From: an uncultured Flavobacteriales bacterium
GTDB lineage: Bacteria > Bacteroidota > Bacteroidia > Flavobacteriales > Crocinitomicaceae
Assembly: GCA_946480815.1 (NCBI GenBank)
Contig: CAMLLB010000017.1
Span: forward strand, 14,244-78,243
Reading direction: 5' to 3'
Length of the DNA stretch: 64,000 nucleotides
A program made the position numbers and the translations under genes. The first letter of the stretch is position 1. Each line of letters starts with the position of its first letter. Of the stretch, positions 42,176 to 51,276 are shown one piece after another. A model generated the notes under the pieces. That model saw only the letters and a list, made by a program, of their open reading frames with translations. It was not told the origin of the DNA and ran no database searches.

Positions 42176-44893
42176 TTAAAAATTAACTCCTAATGTCAGG
42201 TTAAATCTCAAGCCTTGTCCGAAAACAACAGAAGCTGATTGTGCATCTGAATTAAATGGAGCATAATAACTATCTGTTGCATCAGCCATGAATTTTGAGT
42301 CCAATACATTTGAAACCATTCCATTAAAGAAAAGATTTACTTTCTTAATATTCATGGAGTATCCTGCAAAAGCATTCAGCAAACCGTAAGAAGGTAATTT
42401 CCAAGCCTCTCTCCGTGCATCTGCACCTTGCAGATAGAACGGGTTAAATGCAGCGTAATATCTGTCAAACCACTGGTATTGCACTTTGAAATACAATTTT
42501 TTGATTGGTTCATATCTCAAGCTGAAATTCAACATGGTTTGAGCGGCATCACCAACATGAACACCTTTTGCATCAAAGGTGAAACTGTAATCCAACTCCG
42601 GTACGTAAAATGTCTCTGATGAATTCCAAGTCCAATCACCTAATGAAACCATTGCTTCTGCCTGAAGATTTTTGAAAATATTATAAGCAACATCCAATTC
42701 CCCACCATAGTGGATCGCATCCATTCCGTTAATATTCAGATAAATGGTAGCTGTTGGATCATTTGGATCCGGAATTGCAACTCCAAAAGGGAAAGGTTTA
42801 TTTTTCCAATTGGTGAAATATCCGTTGACATTTACTCCAAAATATTTATTAGAGAAACTATATCCCATTTCCACTGCCTGAATAACCTCATTCTTTATTT
42901 CTCTGAAGAAGGTGTTTGTATTGTTATCAATGACATTACTAAATTGTGGTGTACGTGATAAATAACCCAAGTTTGCATATATTTTTGAATCTTCATTCAA
43001 AATGTAACTTACTCCGGCTTTAACTGTTCCTCCGGGAATACTTTTCCAATCTGTTGCAAAATATTCTAGTCCCGGAGAAGATGCTGTATAGGTATTTCCA
43101 TTGTATTCAATGGTATCTTTTGCACCGATACGCAAAGTAGTATCACCCAGATCCAATACCCTTTTTTGGAAGTAATCTACCCCTTTGTAAGCATTGATCA
43201 CTCCTGAAACATTTACAAAGACAGTCCATCTGTTACTTGAATATTCAACAGAACCAAATACTCCACCCCACTGCACAAATCCGTCACGGTCATTGTTATA
43301 GGTATTCAAGGCAATTTTATCTCCCTTTCGTTTCATTGGATCAGGATCATTGAAATTGCTCGTATTGATATAATAATCACCACCAAGTAAATCCGTAATT
43401 TCCTGGTAATGGCTTCCCTTGTAGTATCGGTAATCAATACCACCTGAAACGGTCCATTTCGGATTAAATTCATATTGAAACTGACCTAAATATCCTACCC
43501 AAAAGTGATTATTTACAGAAGAAATCAATACTTGAGTAGATTTCAACTCAGTCGGAGAATATGCCATATCAATATTAGGACCTCCGAACAATTGATCTAC
43601 CTGATTTGCTTTTACAATCGCATCCCAATCAATGTGTCCATCTTCTGTATACAAAGTTCCTGCAGAGTTTGCCAGGCGCGTCCCCCCACCTCTACCAATG
43701 GACATATATCCGATATTGGAAATCGATAATTTTTTATTGACCTGCCAAAAATCTTTTAACGTAACCTGAGGTTTGTGGTAATAGTTTAAACGTTCATTCT
43801 TAAGTTCTTTTTTCCCGTCATCATTGGTAATATATCCCCAGTGCTGATTGAATCGGATTCCACGGTCTTTAATTGCATTTTCATCTATCACAACTCCTAA
43901 ATCAGTTGCTATTTGGGAATCCCAATATTGGATCGGTTGATAAAATGAACGCTGTCCGTGTTTTTGCGGAGCACCAAAAGCTGATAAACTGATCAAATGT
44001 TTTTTAATCACCTTTTGAATTTTCCCGTAATAAAAACCTCCTTGCGTATTGGTTCCTTCTACCCAGCCATCTCCTTGTTTATAAGATCCTGAAAAATTAA
44101 AACCCCATCCTTTCTTTGTCCGACCGGAATTGTAAGAAAGCGACGAACGCAGGAAATTTCCTGTACCATATTCTTGTTTGAATGAAAAACCTTTTCGATT
44201 GTGCATCCCACTGGTTACAATATTCATCGATCCGCCAACTGATGGCATGGAAAGTTTTGTTGCCCCCAAACCACGCTGAATTTGTACCTGGTTGGTAATT
44301 GCATCCAAACCAAACCAGTTTGACCAATAGACAGCTCCGTTTTCCATATCGTTTACAGGAACTCCATCAATCAGTACACCCACATTTCGCTGATCAAAAC
44401 CACGAACGGTAATCCGTGCATCTCCATCACCTCCTCCCGTTTGCGTAGCATAAACTCCCGGAGTTGCATTCAATAACATCGGCAAATCACGGGAACCCAA
44501 TTCCTCGGCAATTTTTTCTGCTGATATTTTTGTAATTGCGATTGGAGTTTTGCGATCCAACGAAATGTTACCAATGACCTTGATCTCTTCAATTTCGGTA
44601 CTTCCTCCCAATTCAGGATTAATAACAGTTTCTTTTGATTTAATATTTACAGTTAACTGCAAGGTATCAAAATCAAATGCACCAACGACCAATTTATAAG
44701 ACCCGTAAGGCACATCCTTGAATTCATAATTCCCGTTATCATCAGAAATAGCCTTGTAAGTTCCTAAACTGATATATGCCCCCGGGATATATTCATCCGA
44801 CACTTTATCCTTCACCGTACCTCTCACTAAAGAGGTTTGAGCAAAACAAATAACCGGAAATATCAATATTAATGTTGTAATAAATCGCAACAT
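42176..44893 (-). CDS. TonB-dependent receptor of the nuclease/nucleotidase cluster
   Basis: A 905-residue outer-membrane receptor. The start at 44893 gives a signal peptide (MLRFITTLILIFPVICFAQ). A carboxypeptidase-regulatory-like domain (about 20-100) precedes the plug (about 105-235; LPMLLNATPGVYATQTGGGDGDARITVRGFDQRNVGVLIDGVPVNDMENG) and a large barrel ending LRFNLTLGVNF. The sequence alone does not tell the ligand. It is 49 nt downstream of the lamin-tail gene and 111 nt upstream of the nuclease gene on the same strand, so uptake of nucleic-acid breakdown products or phosphate is a reasonable inference. Confidence 0.88.
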   Translation of the reverse strand: MLRFITTLILIFPVICFAQTSLVRGTVKDKVSDEYIPGAYISLGTYKAISDDNGNYEFKDVPYGSYKLVVGAFDFDTLQLTVNIKSKETVINPELGGSTEIEEIKVIGNISLDRKTPIAITKISAEKIAEELGSRDLPMLLNATPGVYATQTGGGDGDARITVRGFDQRNVGVLIDGVPVNDMENGAVYWSNWFGLDAITNQVQIQRGLGATKLSMPSVGGSMNIVTSGMHNRKGFSFKQEYGTGNFLRSSLSYNSGRTKKGWGFNFSGSYKQGDGWVEGTNTQGGFYYGKIQKVIKKHLISLSAFGAPQKHGQRSFYQPIQYWDSQIATDLGVVIDENAIKDRGIRFNQHWGYITNDDGKKELKNERLNYYHKPQVTLKDFWQVNKKLSISNIGYMSIGRGGGTRLANSAGTLYTEDGHIDWDAIVKANQVDQLFGGPNIDMAYSPTELKSTQVLISSVNNHFWVGYLGQFQYEFNPKWTVSGGIDYRYYKGSHYQEITDLLGGDYYINTSNFNDPDPMKRKGDKIALNTYNNDRDGFVQWGGVFGSVEYSSNRWTVFVNVSGVINAYKGVDYFQKRVLDLGDTTLRIGAKDTIEYNGNTYTASSPGLEYFATDWKSIPGGTVKAGVSYILNEDSKIYANLGYLSRTPQFSNVIDNNTNTFFREIKNEVIQAVEMGYSFSNKYFGVNVNGYFTNWKNKPFPFGVAIPDPNDPTATIYLNINGMDAIHYGGELDVAYNIFKNLQAEAMVSLGDWTWNSSETFYVPELDYSFTFDAKGVHVGDAAQTMLNFSLRYEPIKKLYFKVQYQWFDRYYAAFNPFYLQGADARREAWKLPSYGLLNAFAGYSMNIKKVNLFFNGMVSNVLDSKFMADATDSYYAPFNSDAQSASVVFGQGLRFNLTLGVNF

Positions 44894-44942
44894 ACTTGTT
44901 GAAATAAAGAAGGCCGAATTTATCATCCGACCTTATTAAAAC

Positions 44943-45992
44943 TTAGTTAAGAATTATTCTTTTTGTTAATACTGCTCCGTTATTCTGGATTATTTGCAGC
45001 AAATAAACTCCTTTGTCAGAACCCAACCTCACAGTCATGATCGGTGAAGCGTTGTTTGAAAAATGATTTACATTCTGGCCAAGTGCATTGATCACATTGA
45101 TTTCTTTTACACCTTGTGTATTTTTCACGTAAACAATTCCATCATTCGAAGGATTCGGATACAACGAAATTTCATCTATCATTTGCTCTTCAACGGCTAA
45201 TGGATTACAATTACAGTCGTGTGACCCCAAAGAAAACCAATTACCAAATAAAATCGGTCCGTTAGCTCCCTCAATCGTATCTCCGTTTTGATCCATTACA
45301 TATGTAACCGCAGGAATGGAATCCCATTCGCCAAGTGGATTGAAATATGTCGGGTTAGTAACTACACCTTTTTTAATCGATGGTTTACGGATTAATGAAT
45401 GATCTAATGTCAATAAAACTCCTAATCCGGTATTGTGAGGAGCAGTGGAAGACCATGCTCCACCACAGCTGGAACAAACTTGTCCTTGCTCATTTGCCGG
45501 GTTTTCACCAATTTTTCCGAACACGTCAATAATCTGGAAACCGGTTGCAGTAGTAATTGAATTGGTTGAAGCACCTGTCAAAGTTCCTTTTGCCAACAAT
45601 ACCGCATCGTTCCCATTCCAATAAAACGCATTGCTTGTGTTATAAACCGGACTGAAAAAACCATCTCCACGTACTTCCAGAGAATCCCAGATTGGAGCTT
45701 CCTGATCCGTTCCGTTCGGATCTCTTTTGTCCAGAACAGCTACAAATACCCCATATGCAGGAACAGTTCCGCTTAATTGAACGGCATTTGCATTTGTAGC
45801 AGTGGAAGAACCATTGGAATAACGGGCAACAAAATACTCACCCAAATTTACAGCCTGACCAGTTGGATTATAGATTTCCAATGCTTTATTGTTTGACCAA
45901 CCTTCAACATACTCTGAAATGAAGATTTTTGAACAATCCTGTGCATACGCAACAGAAGACAACATACCTAAAAATAGTAATGCTTTTTTCAT
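44943..45992 (-). CDS. Secreted lamin-tail-domain protein with T9SS type A tail
   Basis: A 349-residue secreted protein: signal peptide (about 1-17, MLSSVAYAQ), then a lamin-tail (LTD) domain (about 20-150; KIFISEYVEGWSNNKALEIYNPTGQAVNLGEYFVARYSNGS), and a type A sorting domain at the end (SLYPNPSNDGIVYVKN...GVYLLQIIQNNGAVLTKRIIL). LTDs are often joined or linked to secreted nucleases and phosphatases in Bacteroidota and may bind DNA or surfaces. It is first in the minus-strand cluster reaching 38264. Confidence 0.87.
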   Translation of the reverse strand: MKKALLFLGMLSSVAYAQDCSKIFISEYVEGWSNNKALEIYNPTGQAVNLGEYFVARYSNGSSTATNANAVQLSGTVPAYGVFVAVLDKRDPNGTDQEAPIWDSLEVRGDGFFSPVYNTSNAFYWNGNDAVLLAKGTLTGASTNSITTATGFQIIDVFGKIGENPANEQGQVCSSCGGAWSSTAPHNTGLGVLLTLDHSLIRKPSIKKGVVTNPTYFNPLGEWDSIPAVTYVMDQNGDTIEGANGPILFGNWFSLGSHDCNCNPLAVEEQMIDEISLYPNPSNDGIVYVKNTQGVKEINVINALGQNVNHFSNNASPIMTVRLGSDKGVYLLQIIQNNGAVLTKRIILN

Positions 45993-46395
45993 AACTTATT
46001 GATTATTTGAATTGTAGATAAAGTACAAGATAATGGTATAACAAACCCACTCAGCATAGTTGCTGAAAAATAGCGCTTAAAACTTCGGGTGAAGTCTTTG
46101 CTATTATGGATGCGTTTCATTTCTATTTCATTATACCAAGTATTGTATTTCTGAATGGTTTCAGTCTGCATAAAACACAGCATCAAGGAGAACATCCAGA
46201 AATTTACGAGGCAAAGTTACACCAAATAATCTATTTCTACATTACATAATTGTTAACAATCAACTAAGGTTATACACGTAGCTTTCGATCAATCAAACTC
46301 ATATTAAACAAGCTGTTAACTATTTTACACCACTCATCAATAATTCACTCTCATCGGAATGCTTTTTGGTTATTTTTGCCCAAAACAACTTTTGT
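45993..46395. other. 403-bp divergent region between lamin-tail and peptidase genes
   Basis: A/T-rich DNA without a supported gene; the 68-codon minus frame at 45989-46195 has no coding character. Promoters for both flanking genes must lie here. I recognise only the -7 box at 46371-46378. Confidence 0.5.
46371..46378 (+). promoter_or_regulatory. -7 box of the DPP-IV-like gene
   Basis: TATTTTTG matches TAnnTTTG, 17 nt before ATG 46396. It lies inside the longer possible reading frame, which supports the shorter start. Confidence 0.55.
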
Positions 46396-48558
46396 ATGAA
46401 AATTAAATTATTCATTTCCTTTATTTGTATCATCTCATTCGGATATGCTCAAAACCTAACGGTTGAAAGCATTTGGAAGTCGGGTGAGTTTTATCCCAAT
46501 CACGTGGAAGGCTTTACGGCTTTAAGTGATGGTCAGTCATTTACCAAAATCGTTGAAGAAAACGGTCAGTCTTTTTTAAAGAAATACCAGTTCAAAGATT
46601 ACAAAGGTGCAGGAACGGTCCTGGTGAATTTATCAGCGATCCAATTCAACGGGAAAGCATTGGAATTCGATGATGTAAAATTGAGCAAAAGCGGAAAATG
46701 GTTATTAGTACAATCCAACACGGCTCCGATTTACCGTCACAGCTACGCTACTACTTATTATGTCTATAATATTCAAACAAAAGAAACACATAAAGTAAGC
46801 AATACCCAAACTCCTCAGACCCTGGGAACGTTTTCTCCGGATGAAACAAAATTGGGATACGTATCCGGAAACAACCTGTTTGTATATGATTTGGTGAATA
46901 ACACCAATAAGCAAATCACTTCCGACGGAAAACAAAATAGCATCATTAACGGTACAACCGATTGGGTTTACGAAGAAGAATTTGCTATTACACAAGGGTT
47001 TGAATGGTCGCCGGATTCCAAATACCTGGCTTTTATGCGCTTTGACGAAACAAACGTTAAGCAATTCCAAATGGCTATGTACGGACATTTATACCCGGAC
47101 GAATATACTTTTAAGTACCCGAAAGCCGGAGAAGACAATTCCAAAGTAACTTTCCACATTGCGAACATCGAAACGGCAGCAGTAAAAGCTGTAAACCTGG
47201 GAACATATGAATACTTACCGCGTTTCCAATGGTCACCTATCAAAAATGAAGTATTTGTTTCTACTCTGAACCGTCACCAAAGTCAGGTAAAATACCATTT
47301 GGTAACCAATCCTGACAATCCGGCAGATCGTATTTTTTACGAAGAATCTTCAGACACCTACCTGGATGCAGATAATGTCATTTTATTGAAAGACGGAGCT
47401 TCTATGCTTCGAACTTCCGAAAAAGACGGATACAATCACATTTACCATTTGACATTTGCCGGGAAATTAAGCCAGGTCACTTCCGGGAACTGGGATGTGA
47501 TCGACTTATATGGAATCGATGAAAAGAAAGGGACCGTGTTCTACTCTTCTTCTGAGAATGGCGCAATCAACAAAACATTGTATTCGATCAACTGGAAAGG
47601 AACGGACAAGAAGATGCTTTCCAAAGCAACCGGATACCATGATGCTGAATACGCACCGGGCTTCAATTATTTCATCCGTTCCAGCTCCAGTGCAAACACA
47701 GTTCCTACTTCCACATTATGCGACCGCACAGGAAAAGAATTGCAGGTATTGGAAGCCAATACCACACTTCAAAATAAGTTGAACGGAATGAACCTGAGCC
47801 AGAAAGAGTTCTTACAAATCGACGGTGCAGACGGGAAATTAAATGCCTGGATGATGAAGCCGGCAAATTTCGACCCGAATAAAAAATACCCGGTTTATTT
47901 CAATGTATACTGTGGCCCTGGAAGCAACATGGTTACAAACGATTATGACGGAGCAAACTACCTGTACCATCAATTACTGACCCGCAAAGGATACATTGTT
48001 TTCTGTGTGGATACGCGCGGTACTCAATTCCGCGGAGCGAAGTTTAAAAAATCGACCTATTTGCAGCTTGGCAAACTGGAAACCGAAGATCTGATCGCTG
48101 TTGCGAAGAACCTTCAAAAAGAATCCTATGTGGACCCGAACCGGATCGGAATTATGGGATGGAGTTATGGAGGATTCATGACTTCATTGGCAATGACAAA
48201 AGGAGCGGATGTTTTCAAAATGGGAATTGCAGTAGCACCGGTTACCAACTGGAGAAACTATGACAACATTTATACGGAACGTTTCATGAGAACACCACAG
48301 GAAAATGCCAGTGGATACGATGACAACTCTCCGGTAAACCATGCAGACAAATTGAAAGGGAAGTTCCTATTGATCCACGGCTCTGCTGATGATAACGTTC
48401 ATTACCAAAACACCATGGAATTCATTACAGCATTAGTAAAAGCAAATAAACAGTTCGACCTGTTCGTTTATCCGAACAAAAATCACGGTATTTACGGTGG
48501 GAATACAAGAAACCACCTTTTCACTATGATGTTGGAATTCACCGAGAAGAACCTGTAG
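46396..48558 (+). CDS. Dipeptidyl peptidase IV-like S9B peptidase
   Basis: A 720-residue exported serine peptidase that removes X-Pro or X-Ala dipeptides from peptide N-termini, probably in the periplasm. Start 46396 gives signal peptide MKIKLFISFICIISFGYAQ. The N-terminal beta-propeller (about 30-470) contains DWVYEEEF, the double-Glu motif that binds the substrate amino terminus. The alpha/beta-hydrolase domain carries Ser590 (GWSYGG), Asp665 (GSADDNVH) and His697 (NKNHGI). All catalytic parts are intact. Monocistronic, with a terminator at 48588. Confidence 0.94.
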   Translation: MKIKLFISFICIISFGYAQNLTVESIWKSGEFYPNHVEGFTALSDGQSFTKIVEENGQSFLKKYQFKDYKGAGTVLVNLSAIQFNGKALEFDDVKLSKSGKWLLVQSNTAPIYRHSYATTYYVYNIQTKETHKVSNTQTPQTLGTFSPDETKLGYVSGNNLFVYDLVNNTNKQITSDGKQNSIINGTTDWVYEEEFAITQGFEWSPDSKYLAFMRFDETNVKQFQMAMYGHLYPDEYTFKYPKAGEDNSKVTFHIANIETAAVKAVNLGTYEYLPRFQWSPIKNEVFVSTLNRHQSQVKYHLVTNPDNPADRIFYEESSDTYLDADNVILLKDGASMLRTSEKDGYNHIYHLTFAGKLSQVTSGNWDVIDLYGIDEKKGTVFYSSSENGAINKTLYSINWKGTDKKMLSKATGYHDAEYAPGFNYFIRSSSSANTVPTSTLCDRTGKELQVLEANTTLQNKLNGMNLSQKEFLQIDGADGKLNAWMMKPANFDPNKKYPVYFNVYCGPGSNMVTNDYDGANYLYHQLLTRKGYIVFCVDTRGTQFRGAKFKKSTYLQLGKLETEDLIAVAKNLQKESYVDPNRIGIMGWSYGGFMTSLAMTKGADVFKMGIAVAPVTNWRNYDNIYTERFMRTPQENASGYDDNSPVNHADKLKGKFLLIHGSADDNVHYQNTMEFITALVKANKQFDLFVYPNKNHGIYGGNTRNHLFTMMLEFTEKNL

Positions 48559-48587
48559 CATCAGCTCTTCCGTTAAGCATACAAATC

Positions 48588-48621
48588 AAAGGCCTGCAGA
48601 TTCATTTTCGCAGGCCTTTTT
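48588..48621 (+). terminator. Terminator of the DPP-IV-like gene
   Basis: AAAGGCCTGC (48588-48597) pairs with GCAGGCCTTT (48610-48619) around a 12-nt loop, then T-rich. Confidence 0.88.
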
Positions 48622-48735
48622 AGCGAATCTTTTTTAGCAAAAAAAAGATTGCCTTTTGCAGTTTATTGTATTTAATTCTTTACTAATTTAGTGCGGCTAA
48701 TAAAAAATTGTTAGATAATACTCTTATAGATCATC

Positions 48736-50025
48736 ATGAGCAAAATTGCGAAAATCGAATTAGACGGGAAAGTATACGAATTCCCGGTTGTACAAGGAAC
48801 TGAAAACGAATTGGCTATTGACATTTCAAAGCTTCGTCAGGAAACGGGATACATTACCCTGGATACAGGTTACAAAAACACAGGTGCTACTATGAGCGCC
48901 ATTACTTTCTTAGATGGTGAGGAGGGAATTCTTCGTTACCGTGGTTATCCGATCGAGCAATTGGCGGAAAAAGCAAGCTTTATTGAAGTTGCTTACTTGT
49001 TGATTTATGGTGAATTGCCAACTCAGGCTCAATTGGATGAATTTATTTCAAGTATTACAAAACATACATTGGTACACGAGGATATGAAGCAATTCTTCGA
49101 AGCATATCCTGCACAGGCTCATCCAATGGGGGTTTTATCTGCAATGGTTTGTTCACTTTCTACTTTCTACCCGGAATCTTTGGATCCTAACAGAAGTGCT
49201 GAGAAAAAGAACAGAACAATTTTACGTTTGTTAGCGAAATTACCGACACTTGCTGCCTGGTCTTACAAAAACTCCATGCGTCACCCGTTCATGTACCCAA
49301 AGAATGAATACGATTACGTAAAGAACTTCTTATACATGATGTTTGCAATGCCGACTGAAGATTACAAAGTGGATCCGGTTGTTGTTGACGCATTGAATAA
49401 ATTATTGATCCTTCATGCTGACCACGAACAAAACTGTTCTACATCTACAGTACGTATCGTAGGTTCATCACAGGCAAACTTATACGCATCTATTTCTGCA
49501 GGTATTTCTGCTCTTTGGGGCCCGCTTCACGGTGGAGCTAACCAGGCTGTAATCGAAATGCTGGAGAAAATCCATAACGACGGAGGTGATGTAGACAAAT
49601 GGGTATTGAAAGCAAAAGACAAAGACGATCCGTTCCGTTTGATGGGATTCGGTCACCGTGTTTACAAAAACTTCGATCCGCGTGCTACGATCATCAAGAA
49701 AGCTGCTGATGATGTATTGGAGAAATTGAAAATCAATGACCCGTTATTGGATATTGCCAAGAAATTGGAGAAATACGCTTTGGAAGACGAATACTTCAAA
49801 TCAAGAAGCCTGTACCCGAACGTAGATTTCTACTCGGGAATTATTTACAAAGCCCTTGGAATTCCATCTGAGATGTTTACTGTAATGTTTGCATTGGGAC
49901 GCCTTCCGGGATGGATTGCACAATGGAAAGAAATGGCTGAAGGCGGTGAACCGATCGGTCGTCCAAGACAAGTATATACCGGAGAAGTGACAAGAGATTA
50001 TGTTACTATCGACAAAAGAGGGTAA
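48736..50025 (+). CDS. gltA: Citrate synthase
   Basis: A 429-residue type II (hexameric, E. coli-like) citrate synthase condensing acetyl-CoA and oxaloacetate. An N-terminal beta domain (1-45; AKIELDGKVYEFPVVQG) precedes the catalytic core, with LHADHEQNCSTSTVR, ALWGPLHGGANQAVIEML and MGFGHRVYKNFDPRA holding the substrate-binding and catalytic histidines, and the closing FTVMFALGRLPGWIAQWKEM. Full length and typical. Codon bias indicates strong expression. A large palindrome follows 17 nt after the stop and likely terminates it. Confidence 0.96.
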   Translation: MSKIAKIELDGKVYEFPVVQGTENELAIDISKLRQETGYITLDTGYKNTGATMSAITFLDGEEGILRYRGYPIEQLAEKASFIEVAYLLIYGELPTQAQLDEFISSITKHTLVHEDMKQFFEAYPAQAHPMGVLSAMVCSLSTFYPESLDPNRSAEKKNRTILRLLAKLPTLAAWSYKNSMRHPFMYPKNEYDYVKNFLYMMFAMPTEDYKVDPVVVDALNKLLILHADHEQNCSTSTVRIVGSSQANLYASISAGISALWGPLHGGANQAVIEMLEKIHNDGGDVDKWVLKAKDKDDPFRLMGFGHRVYKNFDPRATIIKKAADDVLEKLKINDPLLDIAKKLEKYALEDEYFKSRSLYPNVDFYSGIIYKALGIPSEMFTVMFALGRLPGWIAQWKEMAEGGEPIGRPRQVYTGEVTRDYVTIDKRG

Positions 50026-50041
50026 TAAATAAAACATACAA

Positions 50042-50083
50042 AAAATAAGTAGGGGTGTGATTAATCGCACCCCTACTTATTTT
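50042..50083. repeat. 42-bp near-perfect palindrome after gltA
   Basis: Arms containing AAGTAGGGGTGTGATT pair with one G-T mismatch around the same GATTAATC centre as 38203-38250. It probably terminates gltA. Confidence 0.92.
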
Positions 50084-50186
50084 CATAACATTCATTTTAA
50101 ACTGCTTTAAACAAAATCAGTTTAGTTGAATTTAAAATTTATTCATACCATAACTCACTCATAAACAAACCAATAAACCACTACCA

Positions 50187-50194
50187 TACCTTTG
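50187..50194 (+). promoter_or_regulatory. -7 box of the 50233 gene
   Basis: TACCTTTG matches TAnnTTTG, 38 nt before the ATG at 50233. Confidence 0.55.
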
Positions 50195-50232
50195 TTTCGT
50201 TCCATTTGGACTATTACTTTTTCTAAATCAGA

Positions 50233-51276
50233 ATGAAACATACTACACTTATCCTTCAAAAATTTACGCTGGCTGCATTGCTTTCTTTTGCGTTCACATT
50301 TCACTTATCTGCACAATGCCCATCCGGTACACTTGGGGTCACCGGAGCAGGTTGCGGATGTCTGTCCGGTTGTAACCTGACAAGTCTGGGCGGCCCCAAC
50401 TGTTCTCCTTCTGTAAGCGGAGACTGTACAGGCGGACAAAAAAACATGTCTGTAGACATTGCCGTACCCAACGGATGTACTTATACTGTTACGGCAACCA
50501 TGCGACCAAGAGCCAGTGGATGCAGTTCCTCAGGTGGAGATTCCGGCGATAAAGTCAAAGTAGACATCTTTGGTGGAAGCAAAGGATTCCAAACAGGAAG
50601 TTCCAACGCAACACTGAATGACAGCTATACTCTGGCAGGCCCTGGAACCATTACAGTTTCGGGAACTGCAAACCGCGCAGATGAAATCATAACTTATACA
50701 ACAACTTTCAGTGGAGCTGCCTGTGTGAATTGTATGAGTGCACTTCCGGTAGAACTGACCGCTTTCCGGGTTTCATTGGAAAACAAAGCTGTTGCCTGCG
50801 AATGGCGGACAGAAACAGAATTGAATAATGATTTCTTTACTATTGAACGAAGTCTTGACGGTCTTCACTTTGAAGCAATCGCTTATATGAGCGGCGCAGG
50901 AAACAGCACTGAACCGTTGCATTATAAAATCTATGATTACGATCCGTATTTGGATGTTGTGAGTTATTACCGCCTGTCTCAAACGGATTTCAACGGGATC
51001 ACACGAATCCATACTATTCAGTCTATCAAACCGAATCGTACGAATGAATTGACGATCTATCCGAACCCGTCCAATGGAACGATACAAATTACCGGAGATC
51101 ACAAGACTTTGCTTACATCCAGGTTGTTTGATACTTCGGGAAGGGAAATCGCCCTGAATGAATCTTCGACGGAAAGTAATCAGATCACTGTTTCTTCACT
51201 ACCGGTTGGAGTGTATACGCTGGTTTATTTTGATCATGAGAACAGTGTTTCCGAACGTATTATTGTAACACCTTAA
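50233..51276 (+). CDS. Secreted protein with Fn3-like segment and T9SS type A tail
   Basis: A 347-residue secreted protein. After a signal (about 1-27, FTFHLSAQ) comes a Cys- and Gly-rich domain (28-165; GAGCGCLSGCNLTSLGGPNCSPS, MRPRASGCSSSGGDSGDKVKVDIFGG) of unknown role. The common Bacteroidota module LPVELTAFRVSLENKAVACEWRTETELNNDFFTIERS (about 175-255) follows, then a type A sorting domain (TIYPNPSNGTIQITG). A surface or released protein is expected. The stop TAA is shared with the convergent methyltransferase gene through the palindrome TTAA. Confidence 0.8.
   Translation: MKHTTLILQKFTLAALLSFAFTFHLSAQCPSGTLGVTGAGCGCLSGCNLTSLGGPNCSPSVSGDCTGGQKNMSVDIAVPNGCTYTVTATMRPRASGCSSSGGDSGDKVKVDIFGGSKGFQTGSSNATLNDSYTLAGPGTITVSGTANRADEIITYTTTFSGAACVNCMSALPVELTAFRVSLENKAVACEWRTETELNNDFFTIERSLDGLHFEAIAYMSGAGNSTEPLHYKIYDYDPYLDVVSYYRLSQTDFNGITRIHTIQSIKPNRTNELTIYPNPSNGTIQITGDHKTLLTSRLFDTSGREIALNESSTESNQITVSSLPVGVYTLVYFDHENSVSERIIVTP

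Noticed and set aside
45989..46195. 68-codon minus-strand frame upstream of the lamin-tail gene
   Set aside because: It overlaps the start of a well-supported gene and shows no domain, signal or typical codon pattern.
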